Of a stretch of DNA of 64,000 nucleotides, positions 36,931 to 50,460 are shown in pieces. This DNA comes from Burhinus oedicnemus (lineage: Eukaryota; Chordata; Aves; Charadriiformes; Burhinidae). The position numbers and the translations under genes are program-made. Positions within the stretch are counted from its first letter, which is position 1. Each line of letters opens with the position of its first letter. The stretch covers positions 3,379,051 through 3,443,050 of the forward strand of contig VFFE01007500.1 in the NCBI GenBank assembly GCA_008921705.1, written 5' to 3'. The notes beneath the pieces were generated by a model. It was not told the origin of the DNA and did no database searches. It saw nothing but the letters and a program-made list of their open reading frames with translations.

Positions 36931-39900
36931 ACTCCCACCAGTTTATCAACATCTTTTAGTTAATAGCTTTTCTTCTGCGAGCATTAAGAAATAATTTCTG
37001 AAGCAGTAAAAGTTGTGATTAAGTCCTGCTGCCTGAAGGCCCCTGGTTCCCAAGAGGACTCTGGGCCAAGAGCTCATGGCTTTCCAAAGGTCACCTCCGG
37101 CTGCCTCTCTCCAAGAGGCTGCCGTTTTCATCGGTACCCTCAGCAGGGCATTACACAATGCAGGAGGCAATAAAAGCTGAATACACCCAGCCAGAAGCAC
37201 AGGATTTCAGAAAAATGGAAGTCCGAAGCTGACTGAGCTGGCAAAAAAGAGCCTATAGTAAGGCTGTGTGTTTCCAGTTCTTGTTTTGGTGCCCTTGCCA
37301 GTCACCTAAAAGTGCTGAAGCACCATCGCGCTTCAGGACAGCATTGTTGAAAGCTTGAGCAGTAACAAGATTTTTAATACAGGTTTATGAAGACATATAC
37401 TGTTTGTGTACTTTAAAAGAGCTCTCACAGCCGTTCTTCACAAAATATGAGTGCTTTTATGCTCTGCAGTAAGAAGATGAAATTTAAGAGGCAGGGTTCA
37501 AGTGTGCAGGACGTGTCCTTTGCTACCCCTGTAAAAAACATTACCCAGTTCTGACTGAATTCAAGCTTCACTCAACAAAGGCTTGGCACTTTGAGGCCAG
37601 CAGCCAGGTTTTTCCCTGGGCTCCCTGCGCACTGAGCGTCCCCAGCTCACAGACGCAGTGGCTGAGCAGGGGCTTGCCCTCCCGTGCCCGCTTGCCTCCT
37701 GGGCCACTGGAGCCACTAAGCTGCCAGATCATCCCTCTCCTACTGTTATGCTACTTGTGTCATATGGAGGCTGGAAGAAGCAGGCTTCCCAGGATGGACA
37801 AAAGACATAATCTTGGATGGAAGGCGTGGCAGTAGAGGAAGGAATTTAGGACAGAGCTGAGGAAGGCTATGACCTCCTCAGATGGGGAGGAATGGAGGCT
37901 GGAAATGGAATCAAACAGTAGAAGAGAAGAGCAGACAATACAAACAGTGGCTGATGTGTAGTAAAAGGGTAGGAATCAAGATGGGAACTGGCTCTTATGG
38001 CCTTGTCCCCTTCCCCATGGTTGTTTGAAAAAGTTCATCAACTCCACATATTCCCACTTACCATAGGCCAGCACTCTCAAGATCCTAAGAGAGGCTGGGA
38101 ACAAGTCGTCAATAATGTGAAGATTCAGATGGGTAAAAATTGGAACTGGGACGAGGAACTGCACTGGTACAAGTGGATACTGCTGAGGTTGAGGAGACAC
38201 AGCCTCTCCTGAAGGCTCTTTCCTCTGGAATAGAAACCAGGACCCAGAGCTGCCCAGTATATGAGCTATCGGCACCTCTCTATGAAACTCACTGCCATCC
38301 TGTACCTCCTCCAGCACCTGCTCACAGATGATAGTCTGCTATTGCTTTTTCCTACTCACTCAAGCAGTAGAGCCTGTAGTGTGGATCCAAAGATTCAGCC
38401 CTGTTGATAAGGAAAGTAATGCAATAACACACACAGATTTTTCACCTGCTAATGCTTTTAAGAACATAGAAAAAAAAATAGGTGAAAACTTGAAGAATGC
38501 ATGGTGGAATCCCTATTTTGATGCAAAGAGGGTGTTGAATAAATTTAGGGAAAGCTGCATCAGCTTTTTTTGTTATTAAGAAAGGAGTAAGCATGGATGA
38601 GGAGAGACATTGAGTGCTCTAAGCAAATTCAACACACATCTATCTCCCACTAGGAGAATTCCAGCAGAACCATCCAGCTCATATATCTAGAAGAAAAACT
38701 ACGTATGTAACTATGTTATAGTCAAAGCATATAGCATTCATCCCACCTAACTTTGGCCAACTATCCTAAAAGAAGCTGTTCAGATTCCCTTCATGGGCAG
38801 TGGAGAAAAATTTTACCTGTTCCTAATTATTCTCTTTGTGAAAAATAAAATATTAAAAAGTTAAAAGTTCAGATTAATCAATCACTAAATTGTCCCATCA
38901 ATTGTAAAGGAAAAGAAAATTAATAACTTAAAATGTAGTTGGTCTAGATTAGGTGAGAAATATTTTACCACTAACCACTCTGGAACCACTGTATACTTTC
39001 AGTTCCTTTGTTTACTATTTGATTTCCCATCAGGGTCACAACATGAAGCTTGAAAACGTATTTTAAAATGATTGCAGAATTTCTTTAGAATCACACATTC
39101 CCCAGCCACCTGTAAGGTAAAATGCAAGCACAGAAGATTAAATGAATCCTGTTGGACATACTGAGGAAAAGAAAAAGTTAAAAAACAGAAACAACAGGAA
39201 AAAGCAGTTCATGGACTAACATCAAAATGTTCAGAGAAAAATTCTGCTACCTACAAGTAGCAGAAAATGTATTATATTGTCCTTTCATCAAATTACATAG
39301 TATTTGAACAGTAGAAAGGGACTCTGAAAATTAAGATGCTACAGAGAAAGTAAAATCTAGTGACACGTATAATGAAAGAAAAGACAGTCACCACTCTATG
39401 AAGTAAATTCAGTAAGTAGAAAAAGAATTAGAAGCCTTTATCAGAATCTTTTAACTCCTTTGGAAGTTCTTGAATATAACCCAACCTCTCAATAGGTGCA
39501 AAGGAAGACAAAAAAGCAAGATAGAGTAAAATAGAATACAGTATTTCAGTTGGAAGGGACCTACAACAATCATCTAGTCCAACTGCAAATAGTCAGGTGT
39601 CCAGAGGAGGGCAGCTTTTAGACTCTTGCAATTCTAATAATGAGAGTGAAAATCAGCTACCAAATGGGGTTTGTGTCATGGAGGATATGAATCCAGTGGC
39701 AGGAACATCTGTTCTTGGAAAGGAAATTATGTTGATCCTATAAATGAAGAAACTGTCGGTGAGCCTGAGCTGATGTTCATACCTGCGGTGGAAAGCCACA
39801 AATACCAAAATTAGACCAGGGAACCTTAACAGAAGACAAATTCAAGGTCATCCAAGTAGCAAAGCAGAAATAGTAAAGCTAAAACCCATCATCTATTGAC

Positions 39901-42139
39901 AAGCTCACCCACAGGATTTATTTAACTGATAAACACTTAAAAACTATGAAATATACTTTAATGGACTGGCTTGTGAGTTAATGAACCAGCGCATTCCTCT
40001 AGATAGAATCAGAACAGCTTGGCTGAGATTCCTAAACCATGATGGCTTTCTTTGACTCATGTGCCAGATGCCTGTACTTTTCAGCCAGGTATTCTTGCCA
40101 TTTCTTCGAACTGTTAAGAGCCCTTGGTCTTTTGCACAGTGACAATTTGAAATTTCCAAGAATCAGCTTTTTCTGATTTCTGATTCTTTGTCACAATAAA
40201 AAGTATTTTTTTAGCTCTGTTTTCCCTCACTACCTCCCGGCCTTGGTCTGCTCAGTGGTTTTTCTCTAATAAAAATGCATAATTTTTTAATAATGTAGCC
40301 CTTTGCACAATTAGGGAGAGTAATACTATACTGCAGTTCATCTTTCAGGCTGTGGGCCTTGGGCCTAAAAGGACAGTCCATAGTTGCCTGACCTGTGCTT
40401 GGCTCCTGCTGGCCTTTACCGCAGGACAAGTCTTGAGAGTGTGAAGTGCTGGGTAGATCATCATGGCAGCATCAGCAACCTACCATCGCTCTCAAGGTTG
40501 TCTGCCTTCCTTTCTGACTTTTTCCAGGGTGCCCTGGACTTAAGTGGGAGCCCACAATGCTCGAAGGAGGCGAGCAACAGAAACGAGTCCAGGCTGCATC
40601 TCCCAGTCAGATACAGCTTCCTGGAGCCCTTCAGAGCCCCTCCTGTACACAGGGATATATAACTGACATGGAGAGGAAGGACTTCAAGAAAATGCATCGT
40701 AACAAAAAGAGGAAGGCAAATGCCTTCCCATAACCTTAGAGATGTTACCCCTATCGTAACTTCAGTGTTCACGCAGGAACACCGGACTGCCAGCTTGCTC
40801 CTGTGCCAGATGTAGAAAGTCTCTCAGGCTTTCTTTGCAATTTGAACAGTGCTAGCACCAGCCAAGGAGACATTGCCAGATGCAGAAACTTTTAAGGCAA
40901 ACTAATGGTGTTGGATACTCTCCTGCTCTAATCTCAATTTAAATTAGTAACTAGAGGCAACACACCGGGAGCTTTTCTAGTCTACTTCCTGAAGAAGTAA
41001 ATCAAATCTCAAATAAAATATTCAACATTTGGAGGCTGAGCACAGAATATTGCAAGTCTGAGCACAGCTCTTAGTGCACACTGAGGAAGCACTTTTCCTA
41101 AGATGCTGGAAATGTAGGCAGCTCAGTTTGACACCACGTCCAGTTTTATTTGTTTTAGAAGATATGATCCCCTGGAGGTATGCAAAATGATCCAGGATGC
41201 TGCGGGGTATTTCACCACTACCTCTCTTCACCCTTCGCTTCTTCTTTTTGATCTATTGCTATCCACTGCCTGGGGCTTACTCCATATGCTGTACAAGCCA
41301 CTGTCTGATCCATCCTTTCCTATCCTGTTGGCCATGGCCAGCCCATCCCACTATGCCCAAACTGCCGATATTGTGACAGGTCCTAAGTCAACACTTCATA
41401 AGCCAGTAGCTTTTATCAGAAGGAGATAGGAACCCCAGCACTGGCAGCAGTGCCAGCCCTGGCCAACAAAGATGTTTTTAAGAATGATATTCTTGGCATC
41501 TTGTGGCATCTTTAGCAAAGCTGGCAGTGACAGCTGAAAACCTGCCAGGTAGATTTGCCCAGAAGAAGGAAATGGGATGTGGTAGGGTGTGGTGGTGAAG
41601 AGAAGAGAATATTTCAGAGCATATTCACATTTTCTCACACGTATTTCTCACCCCTTAACATTTGGGAAGGGAAGGACATTACTTTGAGGGGCATGCCCCA
41701 TTCAAACAAACAAGACAGTGGTAACAGACCAAAGAGATCCATCAGCCTTGTAAAAACCACCACTTTTTCCAATCTGACCTGACAGATCAGTGCAATACTT
41801 AGGGGGCACAAGTCCTGTCTAAATCAGTACTCTGGTAAGCAAGGACAAAATGAATTGTGTACAAATGAAGGTTCAGACAAAAGATCTGGATTTCATATCA
41901 AGATCTTCTGCTCACCAGCTGCACAGCTTCTGAAACATATTTGTAATACTCCGTGCAAGTAAAGCCGGAAGAACACATACCTACAAGATTAAAGCTCTAT
42001 TATGCTCAGCTCCAATGAAGACTAAAACCTAAAAGTAAAGTCTAAAGACCCTCACACCGCGGCTATTTGCTGAAACTCGGTGATGCTCAGGTAAAAATAC
42101 ATTAGTCTTAATGAGACATATCCATATAACCATTAATTT
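36931..42139. other. Mostly unique non-coding sequence
   Basis: Apart from a short CR1 piece at 39531-39608, nothing is recognised. The 113-codon minus frame at 37976-38317 and the frames at 40384-40772 have no domain. The part at 38800-39500 is AT-rich without obvious order. Confidence 0.5.
39531..39608 (-). mobile_element. CR1 LINE short 3' fragment
   Basis: ATAGAATACAGTATTTCAGT followed by TGGAAGGGACCTACAACAA and TCATCTAGTCCAACTGC is the inverted CR1 3' end. Only about 80 bp remain, so it is a short 5'-truncated copy. Confidence 0.88.
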
Positions 42140-42256
42140 CAGCTCCTGCTCTCTGTAAAATGTGGAGAAAAATTGCTTTCTCTCCTGGATACTGTGAAAT
42201 ACAGTGTTTTAATGTTTGTCAAGTACTTTGTGGTCCTCATGCAGCAGGAAGCGCTG
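42140..42256 (+). repeat. MIR/CORE-SINE 3' relic
   Basis: CTCTCTGTAAAATGTGGAGA is followed by TTAATGTTTGTC, AAGTACTTTGTGGTCCTC and GGAAGCGCTG. This reproduces in order the MIR tail 'CTGTAAAATGGGGATAA...TTAATGTTTGTAAAGTACTTTGAGATCCTC...AAAGGCGCT'. The match is clearer than in the relic near 2.5 kb. Its orientation is plus. Confidence 0.75.
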
Positions 42257-45200
42257 CTTTGGGTCTCATGTTACTCTGCCAGTCAAAATAGTTGGCTCTC
42301 ACTGCCAGAGTGGTTAAATTTCTCTGGGGTAAGTGAAAGCAATCACATAAATTAAAATGAAAAACCAAACTAGAGACTTATTTCAAATGGGAAAACAAAT
42401 ATAACTTCGTAACAAAGATCAAAACCGTCTTTGTCAGGGGGAGGGAGGGCAAACAACAAAGAAAAACCCCTCTTCACACTGTAATATTCCCCTGCATTCC
42501 TTGTTGACAGCTAGTAGATTTACAGAACACCACCTTCTGCAGCTTCTGGTAGACACAGCCACACTGGAGAACTGTCTAGAACTGCCTGACTTCTTGCCCC
42601 TGATTTGGACTCAGTGCAGTGCATGCAAGGATAGCCATGTTAGGCATCCTCTTTTTTTGTACCAACTACTATGGCAACGATACACAAAACCAGAGTTTGG
42701 TTATTCTGTTTCAGAATAACCCCCATCAGGGAACAACAAAGATTACCTCATTGTCTCCAACAAAGGTGATGCCTGCATTTCATAATAGGCAACAACGGTG
42801 TCAGCTGGGAGCGCTGTGTCCCTACGCCTGACTTGCCCCCAGTGTACATCACACAAACAAATAAGGGACATTCAGAGGATTTCATGAAGCCCTTCAAACA
42901 GTGGTGACTGGGCCACATGACTGCATTTACATGTAAGGCAACTGAATATTTTTATCTCACACCCCTGGGGGAAAAAAAAACCTCATTGGAAGTGTCCATC
43001 TTTGTCCAGGAGCTGGCTGTGCAGAGGCTGAGGAGAGCGCCTACATGGTGGTGACTAACCTCTCGCCTGGCTGGCAAGGCCATGGCGTGCCAGCTCTGAC
43101 TGCCTCCTTGCAGAGTGCACAGGGTCACTGGCCGCGGTCGAGGGGAGCTGAGCAAGGAAAAAGACGACTCTGTGAGAGGGAGAGGGAGAACGCCCAACAA
43201 GAGAGGATGAAATAGAGCAATTAGCTTCTTCCTATGCAATCTTCAGCAGGCTGCCAAACCTTCGTGCGGCAGCACGACAGGCAGACAAAAGCCTTTTTCA
43301 GCTGTAACACATTACACAGTCCCGGCCAACAACTGCCGCTATCTCCTAGCGCCTTTTACGGGACTTGCACGCATGTGCTGCTCTGTTTGCAGGCCAAGGG
43401 AGAACCAGCCTTAGCACTTACCAAACGTACAGATACAAAATGCTTGTTGCAGTACTGCTGGCACTCAGCATATGGTTAGCCTGATTTACTTCTGTTGAAA
43501 CAGAAGCCAGTGTTTCTTCATGCTGAGTCCTGCCATGGTAAAAGTAAGGGGCAGTCTGTGTCCTGGAGAGCTTAATTCAGCGATAAAGATGATATTTTGT
43601 CCTTGCCCTCTTCCATCATTTCTGGATGCAGGCACTTGAATAAAAGGAAGCCAAAGTACTCTGTATTATACCTCATGCGTTTCATTTCCTAGGAACTAAG
43701 CAGCAAGTGTTGCTTATGCAGCCTTAAAATGAAAGCGTGTTACAGGAACAGACTGTCCATTTTTGTGTTTATACTGCTCAGGAAAAGAATTTAAAAGGAT
43801 TCACCCAGCAGCAAGACATTTTTTCCCGTGGGACTGCCGGAACATTAGGTTTCTATTCTGTCCATATGCACGCCTGTATTTCTCACAGACACTCATGGGA
43901 GCTATGGTTTTCAACTATGAGCAGAGGCAGCGAGGGCAAATTAGCATAGAATTAACATGCCATACTTCAGATCGTAATCCACATGAGGGGAATGACAAAC
44001 CCACGCTGTCTCTCCAAACCCTGAGTAGATCCCTGAGCCTGACTTCATTTAACGACAAGCAGGAACCGCACGGGAGAAGCGAGGCTGTGACCAGAGCCAA
44101 GGGACAGGGCTCACCTCTAGGTCATCAGGGCTGGTCCTGCCCCAGTAGACCCAGTCGCAGCAGGGAGAGGGAAAGCTGACAGTTAGCTATGATGGCATCA
44201 GCTGCCCACGCTCAGACAAACCTGTGCCATTCCTGAGCCAGGCGACAGGGATGAGGCAGCCTTCTCCGAAGGCAACATACAGCTTAGAGCTTTGTCCCCT
44301 TGGGCACCCGCTACAACAAACCAGCTGCTGCCGATGTGTTATCGCAACAGCTTCCACCTGTGTTACATGCAAATACTGCTTGATAATTAATAAGGACATT
44401 GTTTGAAGCAGCATTTTGCCAAGATATTGGGCCAAATGATAATACGTTGCCTCATGTACTGCTGCAGTTCAAACCACTAAAGCATTACTCTCTGGTGCCT
44501 GACCTGAAGAATTACTGTACAATGAGAAACAACTGCTGCATCGTGCCCTTACAGAGATGAACTGTTCCCCATATATACAACATTTGAATGCCTGAGACCA
44601 ATTGGGATATATGACATTATAGAAATAGTGGTTATTAATAACAACGGGACGATACGTAAAATTCAGTGACTCATTGTCAGGATGTACCTCACAATACCAG
44701 TAAAGTTATAAAATTTAAAAACAATTACATGCTAGCTGAATATATTTGCCTTATTTTGCAATATACCATATATTAAACTTTCCCTTTCGTGTTTGCATAA
44801 TAAATCTGAGTGGAGCTTTCTATTGCATTCACACTTGGATGATTGCTTTTGGTTATTTTATAGCACATGCTTTGTATGGGGGAAGGAGTAAAATTAAGCT
44901 TTTATTACAAAAGTGTAAAACAAAATTAAATGTGAATGTTTGCCTGCTGTAGAAAGGTGATTAACATACTTCCTATTAATTTACAGGTGGCACTTTTTAT
45001 CACTGACATGTAACTGCTGATGATATTATTGTTATTGTTGTTATTATTTTGGGATGTTTTAGTACTGTCCTGGTTTGACAAGTACCAAAACACAGAACAA
45101 AACACGGTTCCTCAGTTTCATTTTGCTGGAGGTACACATGCTTTGGTGAGGCAGCCAGCCACGAGTATCCACCATGATTTGCCCATGGAATTTGTTAAAG

Positions 45201-48200
45201 GAGATACCACTGGTGAAACTCTCCTGTTGGCAGAAGGCCAACACAGAGCCTGAGCAGCATGTCAACCTCTCACCAGCTTTATAGGAGAACATGAGTGGGT
45301 CTTACACAACTCAGTTGTGGTGGTGGCTCTCAGGAGGGGTGAGTTCCCACCTTCTTATTTCTATTCCCAAATTTTGCAAGCTTTCAGATAAAATTCCATA
45401 TACAGCTGATTCAGCTGACAAAATGCCACACAGTGAATGAAAAAACAAAAATTTCGGTTTTTTCACTCTTGCAAAACAGGGGTGAAGAACCTGTTCTTTG
45501 CTGAGGGTCAGTTAGATCTTTCAAAGCCTTTTAGCAAGCCACATACTAGCACACCCCAAAATATACTTCACTCTGGGAAAAAAACCCCAACATTAAAGCA
45601 ACACCCTCCCACCTCCCCCAGAGAAAAGCTGTCACAGCAAACTGCAGCATAAAGAAGGTATCAGAAGTAAAACATTATACTTGAAAACGCAGAAGTCTTG
45701 TACAAACGAGAAAACTGAAGAAATGTATATACAATTATAATAAGGTTGGGGGAAAAAAAGAGGTCTTAAAGAACAACTTAATAATGGCATAAAAACTGAT
45801 ATAAATATTTCCAAACATAGCAGGAACAAGGAATGTGAGAGGCAATCTACAGAACCAGTAGAAGATCAAGAAATACAGAAAAACATGAAATTAGTACACT
45901 AGAAGCAAAGGTCCATCCAATGGAGGGTCCTGTCTCTGGCAGCGATCAGCATCTGGTAACGTGAAAAGCAGGTTAAGAGAAGGACCTGTATATTTCTTCT
46001 CACCTTCTGGCAATCTGCTAGTTAGAGACTTGCTAAAACAAAGCTTGCATCTGCATCTCCTCAGTTTTATACACCTTTTTCATATACCCTAGTCACCTTT
46101 TTTTCAAAGCACCAAAGACGAGAAAAAGTATGAAAAGTGTAAGGATTCAGTAACTGTGATTCTTCAAGTAAGAAAAAAAAAAATTGGCTTGTGGGCTGCT
46201 GGCAGAGATACAGTCTCAGGCAGGACAGAGGTGAATAAGGGATGATTCTTTCTTAGAATGCAAGAAGTAGGGAGCATTAAAAAGAATAGCACATACATGT
46301 TTTAGAAGCAAGGAAAGACAGTATTTTTTCAAGCCATGAACACATTGCGGAGCTCACTGCCACAGGATATGCAGATGTATAAATGTGTTCAAAAAAGACA
46401 AACTCACAAAAGAAAAGCCTGTCAATGACTACTGGTTAGCAAAGGCTTCATTTCTTCAGAAAGTCCCAAAAGCCATAGATAGGTGAAAGCAAGGAATTTG
46501 TGTCCAGGGAGGTATGTCTTTATATACCCTGGATTTACCTTGTTTCTCTAAGCAACTACTGCTCTACTACTGACGCTGGGCTGGAGGGATCCTTGGCCTT
46601 TCCCAGCACCCCTAGGTTTACATAGGAGTAAGACTGTCTCATTAAAACACACATAAATGAAATATCACAGAGCTGCAGTGTTATGAAATAAGCTTGTGGA
46701 TTACAGTGAGGTCTTAGACTCTATTGTCCATACTCCAACTTTCATGCACATATAAATATTAAAATACCAAAACAATGCACTTGAATTTGTAAAATGTAGG
46801 CCTGTGACCATTCAGAAATGTACCTTTTGTTAGTATGATACTGTGTTATCTGACAAAAGTAATTTATTTGCTCATCATGATTTATGCAAGCCCAGTAAAA
46901 GCTATCATGCCATTGTTTCCAAAATGGCCCTAATCTCAGTATGCAGTTCTTGGTTTTATACACATGCTAATTATTAGAACTGCAGGGCAAATCAGCACAA
47001 CATGACCAAAGAAATAAATTTTGCTGGATACATAAAAGAAAAAAACCCACGCCCCGTACTGGTTTGTTCTCCAGAATCACAGTTGCACAACGTTAATACT
47101 GTACTCATGATCTTAATAGAAAATAATCCCTTGAAAATTAATTGCCACTAGACATTAATAAGCACTTTGCTAATTAAGCCAGTAAGCCAATTAGGCCCAA
47201 GGTGAACTTGAGGGCAATCAACTCCATAAACAGTGTGAGCTAAGTCTTAGAAGTGCACTTTAATTTTTAAAAAGCCTGGGTTTGGAGACTGGGTGGCTTG
47301 TGGGATTGCTCATTACAGAACAAAGCAACTGCCCAAATTCAGCCCAGGTCAGGAGCAGCCAAGAGCCATTATCACCCAGCAGCTTATCTGTGTCTGTGGA
47401 GCAGCTGGTGTAGACATCATCTGAGACCTTACCAACTTGTAATTAATAGCTTCTCTAAGTAAACTAAATCAGAAAACCAGCAAAAAGTAATTCAAAACTG
47501 CCTCCCAGCAAAGAGCCTTCTTAAGCTATAAGCTAGGGCATGGTGTAGAGAAAGCAATTTATAGCTGACTCCCTTTGACTCCGGGTAAGCATCAAGCAGC
47601 TTGCTATGCTCTTTCTGCTGGGCTTTTACAGACCACAGGGCATTTGCAAAACCTGCAGGAGCAAACAGAAATGGCTCAAGCCTGTCTGAGGAGATGCAAA
47701 TGGTTAGCAGCTCTTCCATCTCCAAAAGCTGATACTGTGTGACCTTCCTTATTCACCAGCTATGAGTGGAGATGGCACAAGCGAAAATGCAGATACCTCA
47801 GAAACCATCGTTTCTGCCTTTCCTTTACCACTGAGAGGACCAGAACCATTCCTGAGTTTCCATTCCTGCTGAGAAACCTGTGTTTCTCAGGACACAGCAA
47901 ACAGGAAAGCTGATGCAGAGCACCTTGCTGAAACCGCTCCTCTGTGGGCATGGCTGAAGATCTTACTCCCCCCTCAAACTCCTCCTGTTGTGGTTCTATT
48001 CTGTGCCTTTTTACAGGTCTCAGCAAGCTCAAATATTTCAAGCCAAAAGTATCAAACTTTCCTTTCTTCATAGCTGAAATGAAGGGGGTTTGTCCATACA
48101 GTTAATTTGGCACAGCAGTAGAGAAAACTCATTCATTTCTCTGATTGCGTTTGAAAAAAGACACCATTAATACTTGCACGTTTGTTGACACTTATAAATC

Positions 48201-49150
48201 TGCCCTGGGTTTTACGCATGTATCATAACATCTTACACATTGGGAACTCTCGCTCCACTGCCGCATGCTTTCTCGCTCCTGTGTTAGCAGTATATTTCTG
48301 ATAATTTGAATTACTACAACATTTCTGAGAGCAATGGGGCAGTCCATTGGCTGGGCTCGGCTCCATTGTACATTCAAATCAAAACGCAGAGGATGGGGAA
48401 TCACGGTTTCACACCTGGACATCTCCAGAGGAGCAGGTGTAGAATCTGGGAAGAACCCTGAAGCCATCAAACGGTTGGTGTGTGCTGGAGGAATAGTGCC
48501 ACACCTTACAGTTTTTCTGGGGCTAACCGTGCCTGGGTTACTTCAACTTTCCCATCAGAAGCATGAACTGCAAAGCAGTGTGTCTGAGAAAGTAACACGT
48601 ATGTAGTTAAAAGGCCTTGAAATTCACAGGATGTAAATGAACAGCCAATTATTCTGTGAATAATGATGAGCTGCTAAGTTGGAACATGTTCAGGTATGTG
48701 CGTAAGGCTCTGTAATCATTTTTATTAATTTTTAAGAATGCTGGATCATCTCATCTGAAGCCAAAAACATTAATACTTGCAATAATTAGTGTTCATAATA
48801 CACTATATCTTTTGAGTTTTACTGCAGTCATTTGAATCTTTCCTTACAATGACTTTCTAAAAGAGATCACCTTGATGAAGAGGGTTTAGGTTTGTTTTCA
48901 GCCTGGTGAAAAATACTTTTCTAGAATAGCGGTCTGGTTTTTGCCTTTGTTTTTCTTGTCTATCTTTTCTGAGTGTTTTTTTGTCTCTTCCTGCCTTAGT
49001 AGAATATGGGAATAATGATGTAGGCTTGACTATGCATATAAATTGAATAATTTGCACTAATGCTCTAAAATGCCACCGGGATGGAATTCAAAGAGCTGTT
49101 TGCAAAAACAATTGCTTTTTTTAAAAATTAATTTCTGAAAAATAAATGCA
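42257..49150. other. Unique non-coding sequence, no gene seen
   Basis: A TTG/TTA trinucleotide-like run lies at 45023-45050. The 138-codon frame at 43763-44179 has no domain. AT-rich blocks at 47100-47260 and 48640-48860 contain repeated TAAT cores. A TGTCCTGGTTTG string at about 45065 recalls the start of some avian LTRs, but the sequence after it does not follow. Confidence 0.5.
45023..45050. repeat. Imperfect (TTG/TTA)n repeat
   Basis: Alternating ATT and GTT trinucleotides make up a short low-complexity run. Confidence 0.75.
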
Positions 49151-49240
49151 GAAAGTGGCTAGATGGCTCAGGGGATTGAAAATGGCATAGAGAGACTTTC
49201 ATCTCCCGGTCACTGCTTCAGATCCTACTTAGGCTGAAGA
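49150..49240 (+). repeat. Possible tRNA-derived SINE head relic
   Basis: GTGGCTAGATGGCTCAGGGG recalls the A-box-bearing start of tRNA-derived SINEs ('...TGGCTCAGTGG...'). About 55 bp downstream, ACTGCTTCAGATCCTAC recalls a decayed B box ('GGTTCGAATCC'). The spacing fits, but both boxes are degraded. Confidence 0.3.
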
Positions 49241-50460
49241 GCAACTGGAAGCTATTACTGTGAGAAAGATATTTTGGGTCTCTGCAAATTTTAACATAAT
49301 CATCTGTGCTGAGTTTATGATCAAAGTTGGAGTTCACTGGGAAGAATAGCGGAGACTCAATTTTACTACATGTTTTGGAGAGGTGGGGGTTTTTTTAGTC
49401 ATTTTACTGATGAAATATAAATCTATCTTTGTTTTTAAATAGTAATCATTTAATCACAGACATTGTGAAGCAAAACAGCATTCATATCCTTAGCCATAAC
49501 TCGTTACTCTTTCTCAGACCTATATACATTTTTTGCTGGTGTTATCAGTGCTGCTGATGTATTTTCATGAAAGTAATCACAGGTTTCAAGTTGGTTCTGT
49601 AACAGAAGAAGGTAAAAGACATTTAAGCCACTTAAATCAGACTAGAAGAAAAAAGAAATTATGTTTTCAGGATGGAGTCATGGTTCAGTGGTATTAAGAA
49701 CCTCAGGCAGTTTAAGATAAATGCACAATCACTTTACAGTCTTCATCTATTTGTAAAAAGATATCAACAGACACCTTTTTCCTACATAAAATTGCAATAT
49801 TTGGATACATATTTCTGTCTGTTGATTTCTGGTCAGGACTGGAACTAGCATTAGAAGCTTTTAAATTATCCACCTGGTTTTATGAATGATCGATCTGGAT
49901 TGGGCATCAGCTCTATCCCTCCCACAGAGAGAATCAGATGCTTCAGAGAGGTGCTTCGCCAAAAGCAGGAATGCCTGAGAACGGGAGGATGTCCAGGCCA
50001 CTTTCGTGGGTAGGAATGACAGGCCATCGCCTATGGTTTTCCACATGCTATGCCTGAGTTTCACAACTAAACCCTGTGCTGATTTCCAAAGTTTCCTGTA
50101 AGCAGAGTGAAAACATCTACAGGAGCATGCCCTTCAACACTCACTAACATGTGTAGTAAACAGCTTAAGAATGTGGTTATTTATTTCTGGTAATATCGAC
50201 AATAACTTAAGAGATTTCCAAACAGAAAAGGAGGAATGAACCTGTGGCCTAAACAACAAACAGATTGAAGATTTAAAGGATGTGATGCTTGAGTGTTCAA
50301 GAGCTGCCAGTAGCAGTTTTCTAGTAATGCAGACATAGTGAATGGCTACTCTAATGTCAACACAGAAAACGGTTATAGTGTTAATTTTATTTAAAGCTTG
50401 AAAAAACCTGTTCCCAGATATTCACATAATTGTGAATGTTCATCTGCTTATTTCCTACAG

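Noticed and set aside
45060..45350. TGTCCTGGTTTG string resembling the start of an avian LTR.
   Set aside because: The sequence after the first dozen bases does not follow the LTR pattern, and no TATA box or polyA signal is placed suitably.
48665..48760. TGATGA with a later CTGA, as in a C/D-box snoRNA.
   Set aside because: No terminal stem and no internal C'/D' boxes could be seen.
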